64,000 bases of DNA from Flavobacteriaceae bacterium 3519-10 (GCA_000023725.1 CP001673.1:2428342-2492341), one strand, 5' to 3'. Positions 42,633 to 51,700 are shown, counted from the stretch's first letter. Notes: generated by a model from the letters alone, not told the origin. Made by a program: numbers and translations.

Positions 42633-43145
42633 ATGGAATATTTGCAGGTACCTTCATTTGATGATTTCCGTGCTCAGGAAATTTACAGATCCTATTGCGA
42701 AACTTTTCCCGAAGACGAACGCAGAAGCGAAAAACAGTTCCGTGAACTCTTCAAGAACCCTAAAGTAAAGGTGCTTTCAGTGCTTGAAAATCTACAGAAT
42801 ATCGGCTATCTCGTGACGTGGGAACTGACGGGTTTTGTGTTTGTGGAGCATTTCGAAATTTTTTCGCAATACAGAAGTTTGAAGTATGGATCCCAGATTA
42901 TCAGCGACCTGTTCAAAAACTACTTACACATCGTGCTTGAAGCCGAACCTGCAAATCTGGGCGATGATGCAAAAAGACGCATCGCATTTTACGACAGAAA
43001 CGGATTTGGCATCATCGACGAGAACTATGTTCAACCCTGCTACGATCCCGAAAAACAAGCGTTAAACCTTTGGCTGCTCGCAAACTGGCAACCGGAAAAA
43101 ACCGACTGGATTAAAGAAGAAATTTATGATGTGGTGTATTGCTGA
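42633..43145 (+). CDS. GNAT family N-acetyltransferase
   Basis: 170 residues with the GNAT fold: NIGYLVTWELTGFVFVEHFE (strands 4-5), then YRSLKYGSQIISDLFKN, the acetyl-CoA pyrophosphate-binding loop (R/Q-x-x-G-x-G/A form, here RSLKYGSQ), and the AEPANLGDDAKRRIAFYDRNG segment, whose FYxRxGF is typical of the C-terminal part. The substrate is unknown. Similar proteins often act on small amines or ribosomal proteins. The third gene of a possible plus-strand unit after the methyltransferase and PspC-like genes. Confidence 0.85.
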   Translation: MEYLQVPSFDDFRAQEIYRSYCETFPEDERRSEKQFRELFKNPKVKVLSVLENLQNIGYLVTWELTGFVFVEHFEIFSQYRSLKYGSQIISDLFKNYLHIVLEAEPANLGDDAKRRIAFYDRNGFGIIDENYVQPCYDPEKQALNLWLLANWQPEKTDWIKEEIYDVVYC

Positions 43146-43202
43146 AGAATGATATTTATAAGCAGTTTCAGCTGAAATCATCAACATTTTTAATGGCAAT
43201 TT

Positions 43203-43934
43203 TTAATCTACCTGATATTCTAATTTTATCGTGATGCTGGCTTCTTTTTCCTTTGAAGAGGTGTTAAAAGTTCCGCCATACGAATATTCTTCGGTGGAAT
43301 TTGGTTCCGTGATCTGCGTGACGCCCATTGTTGCTTTTTTCAAATTCCCAAGTGAACTGCCGGCGTTTTCGGCAATTTTTTCGGCCCGCTGTTTTGCATC
43401 TTTGGTAGCGTCAGCGATCATCTGCTGCTTTACGTCGGCCAGTTTGGTGTAGAAATAATTGGGTGGTGAAGAGGTGAACTCAATGCCCAAGTTGATGATT
43501 TCAGTAATATTTCTTGATAGATTTTCGATTTTAGAAACCTCCTTGCTGTCGATAGATACCCGCTGAGAAAGCTGATAGCCCGCAAACGTCTGCGTGCTTC
43601 GGCCGGACGCGTCGCTGCCGTAATTAAACTGTTTCTGAATATCAACGGCAGAAAAAACCATTTCATGTTTTGCAATTCCTTTTGATGTGAGGTAGTTTTC
43701 AATAATTTTTTTGTCATTGGCCAATTCGTCGTACGCAGATTTCAATTCGAAACTGTTGCGAGAGAAATTACCGCTCCACGCAATTAAATCAGACGTAAAT
43801 TTCTTGGTTCCCAAACCTGTTACCGAAATGGTGTTTTCAGATTGGTTTCTGTTTTTAATTGCCGATCCTAAAAAAGCAAGTCCGATAATGAAACCGGCTG
43901 CAGCGATGGCGATGGCGATGATATTTCTGTTCAT
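43203..43934 (-). CDS. SIMPL domain protein (DUF541)
   Basis: 243 residues from the ATG at 43934 (MNRNIIAIAIAAAGFIIG); the frame is open to 44000 but the membrane anchor begins here. One N-terminal hydrophobic helix (about 3-24) acts as anchor or signal. The SIMPL/DUF541 domain follows: ISVTGLGTKKFTSDLIAWSG, YQLSQRVSIDSKEVSKIENL and the C-terminal AKQRAEKIAENAGSSLGNLK. The domain is common in periplasmic or membrane-linked proteins; function is unclear. Single gene. Confidence 0.87.
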   Translation of the reverse strand: MNRNIIAIAIAAAGFIIGLAFLGSAIKNRNQSENTISVTGLGTKKFTSDLIAWSGNFSRNSFELKSAYDELANDKKIIENYLTSKGIAKHEMVFSAVDIQKQFNYGSDASGRSTQTFAGYQLSQRVSIDSKEVSKIENLSRNITEIINLGIEFTSSPPNYFYTKLADVKQQMIADATKDAKQRAEKIAENAGSSLGNLKKATMGVTQITEPNSTEEYSYGGTFNTSSKEKEASITIKLEYQVD

Positions 43935-44049
43935 AAGATGATCTGATTGTTTATTAAAGGTAAGAAAAATTGACATTGACAGGCGCGAAAACGTTATCAA
44001 AGTAGCGTGAAATTATAATTCAATTGAATATTCTTAGCGCGAGAACGCA

Positions 44050-44847
44050 TCACGAACCGACTTTGTGGGTTTTAATATATTCCTGATACGCCATTTTCAT
44101 ATCGAAACTGATCGCGGCGACGTTAAAAGACTTACGGTACTTTTTGGCGAGTGAAAAATTGCGGTCGGCGTAGAGGAGAAAACGGTCAATTTCTTCTTCG
44201 TCCCAGCCCTGTTTGGTATAAAAACTTAAATCGAGCGTCGTTTTAATTCGTCTGTAAAACTCCTGCGTTTCTGCGTAAGTAGCCGTAGTTACCGGATCTT
44301 TTGTGGCTTTGCCGAAAAGCTCAGATACCGCCGACGCCAGTCCTAAAAGATCCATCTGACCAGCGCCCAGATTTTTCGGAGCAAAGGCTGAGGATGTCGT
44401 AAGTTTCGGTGAAGGCTGTGCCGGTGGCGTTTTCATATAAGAATCCATTGAAGAATTAAGCGCTACAACTCTTCTCGGCGGATCCAGGGATTTTACATCC
44501 TTCTTTAAGTTACCTGTAGCCTGAAAGGCGAGTTCGATTTCTTCTATCAGATAAACTGATTTCGTGAGTGAAATATTAAGGGGTTGGGAATAATTATCGA
44601 TTGAGATTTTCGCTGACGTTCTTTCATAGCCGCTTTTAACAAAACGGAGTTCGTCTGAAGGTTTTGCGCTGATCATATAATTGCCGTCTTTATCCGAATT
44701 TACCATTTCGTCCGTTCGGGTATTGATGATGACCGCGTTGGGCAGTTCTGATCCAAATTCCGAACGCACTTTTCCGAAAATGTATTCCTGAGAATAGGCT
44801 GAAAGGGCTGTTAGAAGGAGGGAAAGCAGGAGTAGTTTTGTTCTCAC
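44050..44847 (-). CDS. Secreted protein with carboxypeptidase-like regulatory domain
   Basis: 265 residues with a signal peptide (MRTKLLLLSLLLTALSAYSQ). Residues 21-95 are a CarboxypepD_reg-like beta domain: IFGKVRSEFGSELPNAVIIN, DKDGNYMISAKPSDELRFVK and IDNYSQPLNISLTKS. This is the domain usually at the N-terminus of SusC/TonB receptors, here with a helical C-terminal domain (DVKSLDPPRRV to KTHKVG) of unknown role. The protein is probably periplasmic. Single gene, 116 bases from the SIMPL gene. Confidence 0.8.
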   Translation of the reverse strand: MRTKLLLLSLLLTALSAYSQEYIFGKVRSEFGSELPNAVIINTRTDEMVNSDKDGNYMISAKPSDELRFVKSGYERTSAKISIDNYSQPLNISLTKSVYLIEEIELAFQATGNLKKDVKSLDPPRRVVALNSSMDSYMKTPPAQPSPKLTTSSAFAPKNLGAGQMDLLGLASAVSELFGKATKDPVTTATYAETQEFYRRIKTTLDLSFYTKQGWDEEEIDRFLLYADRNFSLAKKYRKSFNVAAISFDMKMAYQEYIKTHKVGS

Positions 44848-44990
44848 GGTTTAAAATTTTCACTAAATGTAAATTTATTTCAACTGCGCTTTTCAAAGTT
44901 TAACCTCCGTTAACGCTTTTATGAATTTTTTAGAAATTTCTCTTCCTGCAAACGTTAAAGATTTTGGGAATCATCGTGATAGGGAATAAC

Positions 44991-45090
44991 GGGTCCCGCG
45001 TGAGGGATAGAAGCGACATCCTTTTTTGGGCGGCGGCTTCGCCGCCGCGCCCAAAAAAGATACAGCGGATAGCCCGGCCCGAAGGAGGAA
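44991..45090. repeat. Palindromic intergenic element, copy 3 (longest core)
   Basis: The left flank is gggtcccgcgtgagggatag and agaagcgacatcc. The core is a near-perfect palindrome CTTTTTTGGGCGGCGGC-TTC-GCCGCCGCGCCCAAAAAAG (45020-45059) with a two-base bulge, and the right flank is gatacagcggatagcccgg. The ATCCTTTTTT and AAAAAAGAT ends match copies 1 and 2; the left outer flank is different. It lies upstream of ssrA. Confidence 0.72.
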
Positions 45091-45235
45091 ATGACGCCGC
45101 GCCCGCCGCAGGAGGCCGCGGCAAAATGACCGACTAAAGGACACGCCCAAAACGGAGAGCGAGTGGATCTAGGATGAGTGGTTGATTAGGTTGAGCCGTA
45201 ATGAGAGTTTTAAGATGATGGTAATTCATCTTTTA

Positions 45236-45264
45236 TTGCATTTGGTTTTATTTTTGTAAATTTG
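45236..45264 (+). promoter_or_regulatory. Promoter of ssrA: TTG-N18-TAAATTTG
   Basis: A -33 TTG at 45236-45238 and a perfect -7 TAAATTTG at 45257-45264 are spaced by 18 bases. The tmRNA 5' end (45282) lies 17 bases further, which leaves a short leader for RNase P to remove. Confidence 0.65.
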
Positions 45265-45281
45265 TAGCCTTACAAAAACAT

Positions 45282-45676
45282 GGGGTTGACTGGTTTCGAC
45301 AGCAAGACCAATGGGTAAGTAAGCATGCAGAGAACCGTAGCGCGATCTCTTTAATCCCTTGCTACACAATTTTAACTGGCGACCAAGAGTTTGCTCTTGC
45401 TGCTTAATCTGAATCATAGTAAGATAAGCGCTCTCCTGAAGACAGTAAGGAGGCAAGATATCCCACAGAAGTTCTGTTTCGCGACGTCTGAATTCGGGGT
45501 ATAGCAATGCGGAAATAAGTCTCGTTTCGCTTCGCAACGGGATCGAAAACCTTAGAAGCTAAGCTGTAAATTGGGTGTCTGTGCTCTGTTTGCAGTCGAA
45601 AATTAATTACAGAATAAGCATGTAGAAGTCTTATGTATTGCTTGTTTGGACGAGGGTTCGAATCCCTCCAACTCCA
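45282..45676 (+). ncRNA. ssrA: Transfer-messenger RNA
   Basis: About 395 nucleotides. The tRNA-like ends are GGGGTTGACTGGTTTCGACAG at the 5' side (starting at 45282) and GTTCGAATCCCTCCAACTCCA at the 3' side; GGGGTTG pairs with CAACTCC, and CCA appears to be added after transcription. The mRNA-like part reads GGC GAC CAA GAG TTT GCT CTT GCT GCT TAA at 45378-45407, that is tag GDQEFALAA, ending in ALAA as expected for a degradation tag. Pseudoknot-rich sequences follow. It rescues stalled ribosomes with SmpB. Confidence is high for the RNA; its ends are accurate to a few bases. Confidence 0.96.
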
Positions 45677-45684
45677 CTTTGTTA

Positions 45685-45722
45685 AAAATAACCCTCCAAT
45701 TTACGGTGGGTTATTTTTTTTA
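45685..45722 (+). terminator. Terminator of ssrA
   Basis: AAAATAACCC (45685-45694) pairs with GGGTTATTTT (45708-45717), followed by a T-run. Confidence 0.88.
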
Positions 45723-45808
45723 TCTGGTAGAATTCAGCTACTTGTAAATTGGGTAGATTTGGGTAATGAATACTTGAAGTATATATCGTAATTTCGTGGA
45801 AACACACC

Positions 45809-46072
45809 ATGATGATTTTAAATTTATTCAGTAAAAAGAAAAAAGCACTTTTCTTTGAAGAGGCCGACTGGAGGCACGACGAGCACCAAAGGAATTACTG
45901 CCTGAGACTTCCGCTTAAAAAAACCAAAATTACGCCCCAGACCAAAATTTATCTCTACAAACAGCAGGGTGAGCGCTACATCTTCATGTCCGAAGGGCAC
46001 GAAATTGTAGAAGGTAACGAAGTTGTATACTTTTCGCAGGCACCATTCAGTGGTAAGGTTCGAATAAAATAG
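45809..46072 (+). CDS. Small uncharacterised protein, 87 residues
   Basis: 87 residues with no signal peptide or membrane segment. It is basic at the start (LNLFSKKKKALFFEEADW), then has the beta-looking stretches KITPQTKIYLYKQQGERYIF, EIVEGNEVVYFSQ and APFSGKVRIK. No family was recognised. It stands alone between ssrA and pckA with a weak upstream region (two ATGs in tandem at 45809 and 45812). The codon use looks ordinary. It may be a conserved Weeksellaceae protein or a remnant; only homology would tell. Confidence 0.55.
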   Translation: MMILNLFSKKKKALFFEEADWRHDEHQRNYCLRLPLKKTKITPQTKIYLYKQQGERYIFMSEGHEIVEGNEVVYFSQAPFSGKVRIK

Positions 46073-46159
46073 GCTACTTGCTTGCGTGGTTCTACAAAGG
46101 TCTTCTTCAGATAACTAGCTCGAGCTGCGTGTTTGTTTTTCAGATATAAAGTGAAAAAA

Positions 46160-46195
46160 AAATCCCCCGGAAATTAATCCGGAGGAATCTTACGG
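46160..46195 (-). terminator. Hairpin terminator of pckA
   Basis: AATCCCCCGGA pairs with TCCGGAGGAAT (46161-46187) with G-U pairs and one mismatch. An A-run (46153-46162) gives a U-run on the minus strand. It lies 20-50 bases past the pckA stop. Confidence 0.65.
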
Positions 46196-46212
46196 TACAA
46201 TTATTTAATTTT

Positions 46213-47817
46213 TTAGAGCTGTGGCCCTGCCGCAACCAGTTTGCGGGCTGCGTCGTTATTACAGTACTGCTCAAAGTTTTTAATATAGCGTGCCGCTAAA
46301 TCTTTGGCTTTTTCCTCCCATTCAGAAGCACTCGCGTAAGTGTCTCTCGGATCAAGGATGCCTGCAGACACATTCGGTAATGCAGTCGGGATCTCTAGAT
46401 TCATGATTGGAATGGTGCTTTTTTCTGCAGTATCGATTGAGCCGTCGATGATGGCGTCGATGATTGCGCGCGTGTCCTTAAGTGAAATTCTCTGTCCGGT
46501 ACCGTTCCAGCCGGTGTTTACCAAATATGCTTTTGCGCCGTGCTCTTTCATCTTACCAATTAATGTTTTCGAATACATTGTTGGATGCAAGGTAAGGAAA
46601 GCTTCCCCGAATGCCGGTGAGAAAGACGGCTCAGGAGCGGTAATTCCACGTTCTGTACCTGCCAGTTTGGAGGTATATCCGCAAAGGAAGTGGTACTGTG
46701 CCTGATCTTCATTAAGAACAGAAACCGGAGGCAACACGCCGAACGCGTCAGCAGAAAGATATACAATTTTCTTCGCGTGACCTGCTTTGGAAGGCAATAC
46801 GATCTTGCTGATATGATAAATTGGGTAAGAAACCCGGGTGTTTTCAGTAATTGAGTTGTCGGTATAATCTGCTTCACCAGCGTCGTTCACCACCACATTT
46901 TCAAGTAATGAATCCCGTCTGATTGCTTTGTAAATATCCGGTTCTTTTTCTTCTGTAAGGTCAATCACTTTCGCGTAACAGCCCCCTTCGAAATTAAAAA
47001 CGCCGTTATCATCCCAACCATGTTCGTCGTCGCCGATCAGATATCTTTTCGGATCCGCTGAAAGTGTGGTTTTCCCGGTACCTGAAAGACCGAAGAACAG
47101 AGCAACATCACCGTCTTTGCCCACGTTTGCCGAGCAATGCATGGATGCCATTCCCTTCAGTGGAAGGAAATAATTCATCATTGCGAACATGCCTTTTTTC
47201 ATTTCGCCGCCATACCAGGTTCCTCCAATGATCTGGATTTTTTCAGTCAGGTTGAACATCACGAAGTTTTCGGAATTCAAACCCTGCTCTTTCCAATTCG
47301 GGTTTGTGGTTTTAGAACCGTTCATCACGATGAAATCGGGATCGCCGAAGGTTTCAAGTTCAAAATTCGACGGACGGATAAACATATTGGTTACGAAATG
47401 CGCCTGCCAGGCCACTTCCATAATGAAACGTACTTTAAGACGGGTATCCGGATTGGTTCCGCAGAAAGCATCAACTACATAAAGTTTTTTAGAAGTCGAA
47501 AGCTGTTTTAATACTAGCTCTTTGCAGCTTGCGAAAGTTTCGGCAGTCGTTGGCAGATTCACTTTGCCGTCCCAGAAAATGGTATCTCTGGTTACGTCGT
47601 CTTTCACGATAAATCTGTCTTTCGGAGAACGCCCTGTAAAAATCCCTGTTTTCACGGCTACAGCCCCAGACTCAGTTACAATGCCCTGCTCGTACCCTTT
47701 ATTGTCCTTGGAGATTTCTGCCTGGAAAAGCTTTTCATAACTTGGGTTGTAAATGACTTCTTCGTAGCCGGAAATTCCCAAATCGTGTAGTTGCTGAATA
47801 ATTTTGATGTTCTTCAT
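46213..47817 (-). CDS. pckA: Phosphoenolpyruvate carboxykinase (ATP)
   Basis: 534 residues, normal for the ATP type. The P-loop/kinase-1a motif is [13 protein letters not shown] and kinase-2 is [20 protein letters not shown]. The oxaloacetate- and metal-binding parts [14 protein letters not shown] and [16 protein letters not shown] are conserved, and [11 protein letters not shown] is near the C-terminus. It makes PEP and CO2 from oxaloacetate and ATP, the first committed step of gluconeogenesis. Two tandem copies of an ATTTCTTTTTG repeat lie in its A-rich leader (47829-47850). Single gene. Confidence 0.97.
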   Translation of the reverse strand: MKNIKIIQQLHDLGISGYEEVIYNPSYEKLFQAEISKDNKGYEQGIVTESGAVAVKTGIFTGRSPKDRFIVKDDVTRDTIFWDGKVNLPTTAETFASCKELVLKQLSTSKKLYVVDAFCGTNPDTRLKVRFIMEVAWQAHFVTNMFIRPSNFELETFGDPDFIVMNGSKTTNPNWKEQGLNSENFVMFNLTEKIQIIGGTWYGGEMKKGMFAMMNYFLPLKGMASMHCSANVGKDGDVALFFGLSGTGKTTLSADPKRYLIGDDEHGWDDNGVFNFEGGCYAKVIDLTEEKEPDIYKAIRRDSLLENVVVNDAGEADYTDNSITENTRVSYPIYHISKIVLPSKAGHAKKIVYLSADAFGVLPPVSVLNEDQAQYHFLCGYTSKLAGTERGITAPEPSFSPAFGEAFLTLHPTMYSKTLIGKMKEHGAKAYLVNTGWNGTGQRISLKDTRAIIDAIIDGSIDTAEKSTIPIMNLEIPTALPNVSAGILDPRDTYASASEWEEKAKDLAARYIKNFEQYCNNDAARKLVAAGPQL

Positions 47818-47856
47818 GACTGCTCTTTATTTCTTTTTGATTTCTTTTTGGAATGA

Positions 47857-47864
47857 CAAAATTA
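47857..47864 (-). promoter_or_regulatory. -7 promoter motif TAATTTTG for pckA
   Basis: The minus strand reads TAATTTTG, an exact TAnnTTTG match, with about 35 bases of A-rich leader to the ATG at 47817. Confidence 0.5.
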
Positions 47865-47942
47865 ATGATAACTGTGTGTTTTGTCCGTTCTAAAAGTACT
47901 GATATTCATCAGAAATGGCAACTATGCGGTGGTGATTGATTA

Positions 47943-48851
47943 TCAGAGGATTAATTCCTTCCACGTATAAATATGGGTAAAACCCAGTTCCGAAAAATAG
48001 CTTTCGTAATTAGGAAATTTCCTGCTCATTACGAAGTCGCCGCCCCATGCACCAAGGCTTTTAACAAAAACAGGGCATCCCGGCAAATGTTTTTCCTTAG
48101 CCGTTTTAATTAAAAGGTAGTTTGACAGTTTTTGCTCATGACTTGCCATTAATCCGGAAAACTGCTCTACATCTTCACATAAAATTACTTTTTGAGTGAA
48201 TTCTGAAAACCAATCGATTACATCGGCTGAAACATTTTTAGAGCGGTAAAGTTCGATGCCCTCGCGGCTGTTTTGTTTTTGATTAAGATGAATGAAAATA
48301 AGTTCATCCAGAAATGGCGGACTGAAATTTACGGGTTCTGAAATTTTGCGCCCCGCTGTATTCTGAAAAACAATTGCAGACTTTTCTTTCGCCACCGCAA
48401 TATCATATCCGCTTCCGCCGAGGCTCATCTCGTTGAGTGTAAAAGCATCGATAGCAGCCCATTCAGCGAGATTATTGATCAATGTTGAGCTGCTTCCAAG
48501 CCCATAATCGGGTGGAAACTGAAGATTTGTTTTTAAACGGTAGGAAGTTGTGCTTTTAAACTTTAAAGAAGAAAGCTGCGCAACATTCTGCAGCACTTTT
48601 AAGATAAACTGTGCCGGCTCAGGCAAATTAGTCTGGGCAACTTCCCAAGCGGCATAATTTATCGTGGCCTGGAGCCATAGCTTATCCTGATGCAAGGCTT
48701 CCCAGCAAACAATGGCTTCGCCATCTTCTATCTCTTCAAAAAAAAACTCCTGCCCCCATTTTGTAGGTACGGCAAGAGCTAAGGCACCGTCGAGGACGGT
48801 ATATTCTGCAGTAAGCAATAATTTTCCGGGCGAAAAAATGCGGCCTGTCAT
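47943..48851 (-). CDS. GYDIA-type GHMP kinase (mevalonate pathway-like)
   Basis: 302 residues of the GHMP kinase superfamily. The N-terminal motif is RIFSPGKLLLTAEYTVLDGA, the ATP-binding motif 2 is PPDYGLGSSSTLINNLAEW and the following GGSGYDIAVAKEKS is the GYDIA signature that names the Bacteroidetes subfamily. The C-terminal motif is LGAWGGDFVM. These kinases are thought to phosphorylate mevalonate or phosphomevalonate; the exact substrate is not proven. It is next to fabD with three bases between stop and start, and the HMG-CoA reductase lies 27 kb away. Confidence 0.85.
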   Translation of the reverse strand: MTGRIFSPGKLLLTAEYTVLDGALALAVPTKWGQEFFFEEIEDGEAIVCWEALHQDKLWLQATINYAAWEVAQTNLPEPAQFILKVLQNVAQLSSLKFKSTTSYRLKTNLQFPPDYGLGSSSTLINNLAEWAAIDAFTLNEMSLGGSGYDIAVAKEKSAIVFQNTAGRKISEPVNFSPPFLDELIFIHLNQKQNSREGIELYRSKNVSADVIDWFSEFTQKVILCEDVEQFSGLMASHEQKLSNYLLIKTAKEKHLPGCPVFVKSLGAWGGDFVMSRKFPNYESYFSELGFTHIYTWKELIL

Positions 48852-48854
48852 TAT

Positions 48855-49730
48855 TTAAATTGCGGAGGAAACTTCTGCTTCGCTGTTAATTTTTTTTATT
48901 AAACCCTGCAAAGTTTTACCTGGGCCAACTTCAATGAATGTAGTGGCGCCGTCTTTAATCATATTCTGTACAGTCTGCGTCCACTTCACGGGACCGGTAA
49001 GCTGGCTGATCAGGTTTTGTTTGATCTCTTCAGGGTCTGTAACGGCAGTAGTTGTAATATTTTGGTAAACAGGAATGGTCGCGTTGCGGAAACGTGTTGC
49101 TTCGATTGCCGCAGCGAGCTGTTCCTGTGCAGGAGCCATTAGAGGTGAATGAAATGCGCCGTTAACCGGCAGCATCAAGGCACGTTTTGCACCTGCTTCT
49201 TTCATTTTTACGCACGCTTCTTCAACGGCGGCTGTTTCACCTGAAATTACGAGCTGGCCCGGACAGTTATAATTTGCGGGTACCACAATACCTTCAATAG
49301 TTGCGCAGATTTCTTCAACTTTATCATCGGATAAACCGAGAATTGCGGCCATGGAACTAGGGTTTGCGTCGCAGGCGGCCTGCATTGCATTTGCACGCGC
49401 CGAAACAAGTCTTAACCCGTCTTCGAAAGACAGCACGCCATTGGCTACAAGTGCAGAAAATTCGCCAAGCGAGTGGCCGGCAACCATTGCTGCGCCCTGC
49501 CCGTTCACGGCTTTCAGTGCAGCTACGGAGTGAATAAAAACTGAAGGCTGCGTAACTTCGGTTTTTTTCAGGTCCTCATCAGCGCCTTTAAACATGATCG
49601 AAATAATATCGAATCCTAAAATGTCATTGGCTGAATCCATCAGGTCTTTAATGTCTTTCCGGGAATCATAAAGTTCTTTTCCCATGCCCACAAACTGCGA
49701 TCCCTGCCCAGGAAATACAAGTGCTTTCAT
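48855..49730 (-). CDS. fabD: Malonyl-CoA:ACP transacylase
   Basis: 291 residues. The active-site Ser is in GHSLGEFSA (near residues 88-96), the catalytic His in VNGAFHSPLM, and the N-terminal GQGSQFVGMG is diagnostic. It moves the malonyl group from CoA to ACP (AcpP, 32789). It ends three bases before the GHMP kinase start, so both are likely translated from one mRNA. The pairing with the GHMP kinase links fatty-acid and isoprenoid supply only by position. Confidence 0.96.
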   Translation of the reverse strand: MKALVFPGQGSQFVGMGKELYDSRKDIKDLMDSANDILGFDIISIMFKGADEDLKKTEVTQPSVFIHSVAALKAVNGQGAAMVAGHSLGEFSALVANGVLSFEDGLRLVSARANAMQAACDANPSSMAAILGLSDDKVEEICATIEGIVVPANYNCPGQLVISGETAAVEEACVKMKEAGAKRALMLPVNGAFHSPLMAPAQEQLAAAIEATRFRNATIPVYQNITTTAVTDPEEIKQNLISQLTGPVKWTQTVQNMIKDGATTFIEVGPGKTLQGLIKKINSEAEVSSAI

Positions 49731-49777
49731 ATATTTTATTTAACCGAAAGTTGCTATTGGTTTTTATTAATGCTTAA

Positions 49778-51700
49778 TTAGTTTGGCAACAGCCTCACTA
49801 CACGGTAGCCTTTATTTACGTATGCACCGTTTTTGGTTTTTTCGAACTCAAATTTAGTGGCTAGCTGTGTCTGTACTTTATTGATCTGTTTGAAGATTTC
49901 ACCCTTTTTATTCTCACGGCTCAACATATCATTCACGATATCAAATCCGATTACAGAATATTTTGGAGGGGTTTTACAGTATTTTGCTTTGTAAGCAGCA
50001 AGAATTTCTTTTTCGAAGTTTCCGTCTGTATCTATCTTACGGTCCATCAGATAAACAAGATTCGCCTGGCTCAGTTCATCCACTTTTCTTTCGAAAATCG
50101 GTGAATAATACATACTGAACGCTTTTATATTCTGTACATCTTTAGACAGCGTGATCATGCGGTTCGCAAAAGCATCGCCGTCCGAATCATTTTCACTGGC
50201 TAGAATTGCAATCACCGGCGCAGACTGGCCCGTCATCATATTCTGATCGAGCTTGATATCCGCGGGCGAGTTTACAATCACTACAGTCGCGTTTTTAATG
50301 GCTTTTTCAAGGTTTGTCTTGAGATAGTTCGCATTAGATCTGTCCTCATCTGCTACAATATATATCTTCTGGTCAGAGTAGACGTCCTTAACTTCCTTCA
50401 CAATGCGGTCTGCAAAAACCAGTTTGTTGGTTTCTACGAGGATTAAGTTTTCGTGCTTCAGCAGATCGTCTGAATTGGCGAAAGGTGCCACAACCGGTAT
50501 TTTGTTCGATTTCACATAATCAAGAACCTGAAGCACACTCGATTTAAAGAATGGGCCGATAATCAGGTCCGTATTTCCTGCATTGATCTGGGTTAAAGAG
50601 TTTTTAAAGCTCGCCTCATTGCCTGCATCGATTATTTTGACGTCTAGCTGCTGGCCTTTGGCAACATTTCTTTCTATCGCAAGTTTTGCGCCTGCAAGGA
50701 AATCGAGTGAAAGTGTGCGGAACTTGCTGTCGTTGGTGTCAAACCCGAAAGGCAGCATGATCACAACATTCAGCGCGTCACCTGATTTCTTCACGTAACC
50801 TTCATCTAATTTCTTAATTTTTAGGACCATCCCGGATTTCAGACCGGCGGACAGATTGGGGTTTAAGGTAAGAAGCTGGTCGAGTGTAATGCCAAATTTA
50901 TTAAGGATACCGAAAACAGTATCACCGCTCTGTACGGTGTAAGTTACGTAATCATCAGAAACAGAGGTCGTAGAATACGTGTTAGGAGGCATCGTGTCCA
51001 CCACTTGTGTAGCTTTGCTGCCAGCTTTTGTTCCGCCTGTTCCGTTAGCTGCACCTTTAATCAAAATTGTTTCGCCGGGTTGCAGACCTTTGTCCTCAAG
51101 CCCGGGGTTCAGGGCGAACAGTTCTTTTTGGGTTACGTTAAATTTGCGCGTGAGTTTATAATAATTATCTTTTTCCTGAATTTGGTATCTATCTGAGGTG
51201 CCATTTACTTCAACAGCTGAAACCACAGATGTCGATGCCGGATTATTCTCCGCGACATTCACCTGACCGGCTCCGTATTTTGCAATACTTTCTGCCGGCA
51301 ACCAAACCTCATCACCGATCTTCATGTGAGCATCGAGGTTCGGGTTAAGCGCACGCAAATCAGTCTCCGAAATACGGTACTGCTTCGTGATGCCGTAAAC
51401 CGTCTGCTTTGGCTGCAGTACAATTTTACCAATTTCTGCCTGCGTCTTAGATGCTGAAGCGGAAGTTTTCGGGCCGCTAGTCTGCGCTGACACTGTAGAT
51501 TTATTGACGACCAGAACTTCGCCGATCGCGATTTTTCCGTCCTGCACTTTAGGGTTCAGGCGGTAAAGATCATCAATACTGAGTCCGTATTTTTTCGAGA
51601 TATTATACGGATTATCACCCTTCACAACCGTATGAATTTTTTGGGCATTCAAAGCGGAAAATGCGATTAAACCTGATATAACAAAGATATTTCTGATCAT
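49778..51700 (-). CDS. Periplasmic protein with four LysM domains and a PBP1-like ligand-binding domain
   Basis: 640 residues with a signal peptide (MIRNIFVISGLIAFSALNAQ). Four LysM repeats lie near residues 23-67, 92-136, 170-214 and 252-297; for example VVKGDNPYNISKKYGLSIDD and VQSGDTVFGILNKFGITLDQ. The C-terminal 330 residues resemble a type 1 periplasmic-binding (leucine-binding-like) fold: LNVVIMLPFGFDTND, IIGPFFKSSVLQVLDYVKSN and KIPVVAPFANSDDLL. It probably binds peptidoglycan through LysM and some ligand or partner with the PBP1 domain, as LpoA-like proteins do (inferred). It precedes the fabD gene on the same strand. Confidence 0.87.
   Translation of the reverse strand: MIRNIFVISGLIAFSALNAQKIHTVVKGDNPYNISKKYGLSIDDLYRLNPKVQDGKIAIGEVLVVNKSTVSAQTSGPKTSASASKTQAEIGKIVLQPKQTVYGITKQYRISETDLRALNPNLDAHMKIGDEVWLPAESIAKYGAGQVNVAENNPASTSVVSAVEVNGTSDRYQIQEKDNYYKLTRKFNVTQKELFALNPGLEDKGLQPGETILIKGAANGTGGTKAGSKATQVVDTMPPNTYSTTSVSDDYVTYTVQSGDTVFGILNKFGITLDQLLTLNPNLSAGLKSGMVLKIKKLDEGYVKKSGDALNVVIMLPFGFDTNDSKFRTLSLDFLAGAKLAIERNVAKGQQLDVKIIDAGNEASFKNSLTQINAGNTDLIIGPFFKSSVLQVLDYVKSNKIPVVAPFANSDDLLKHENLILVETNKLVFADRIVKEVKDVYSDQKIYIVADEDRSNANYLKTNLEKAIKNATVVIVNSPADIKLDQNMMTGQSAPVIAILASENDSDGDAFANRMITLSKDVQNIKAFSMYYSPIFERKVDELSQANLVYLMDRKIDTDGNFEKEILAAYKAKYCKTPPKYSVIGFDIVNDMLSRENKKGEIFKQINKVQTQLATKFEFEKTKNGAYVNKGYRVVRLLPN

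Larger units (their letters stand above)
44848..45281. other. Gene-free stretch between the carboxypeptidase-like gene and tmRNA
   Basis: 434 bases. It holds the palindromic element copy 3 (about 44991-45090), a GC-rich tail (45090-45125) and the tmRNA promoter at the right end. ORFs in the minus frame here lie inside the palindromic repeat and are not coding. No RNA gene or protein gene was recognised. Confidence 0.7.

Noticed and set aside
44930-45124. A 64-codon minus frame upstream of tmRNA
   Set aside because: It lies across the palindromic element and its composition is due to that GC-rich repeat.
45226-45537. A 103-codon minus frame opposite tmRNA
   Set aside because: The plus strand is a clear tmRNA with paired ends and a tag; the antisense frame is chance.
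45640-45676. A tRNA-like 3' end (GTTCGAATCCCTCC) suggesting a tRNA gene
   Set aside because: It is the T-arm and acceptor strand of tmRNA, pairing with the 5' end at 45282; there is no separate tRNA.
47829-47850. Tandem ATTTCTTTTTG units in the pckA leader as a regulatory repeat
   Set aside because: A-rich leaders are usual for translation starts in Bacteroidetes; two 11-base units alone do not show more.
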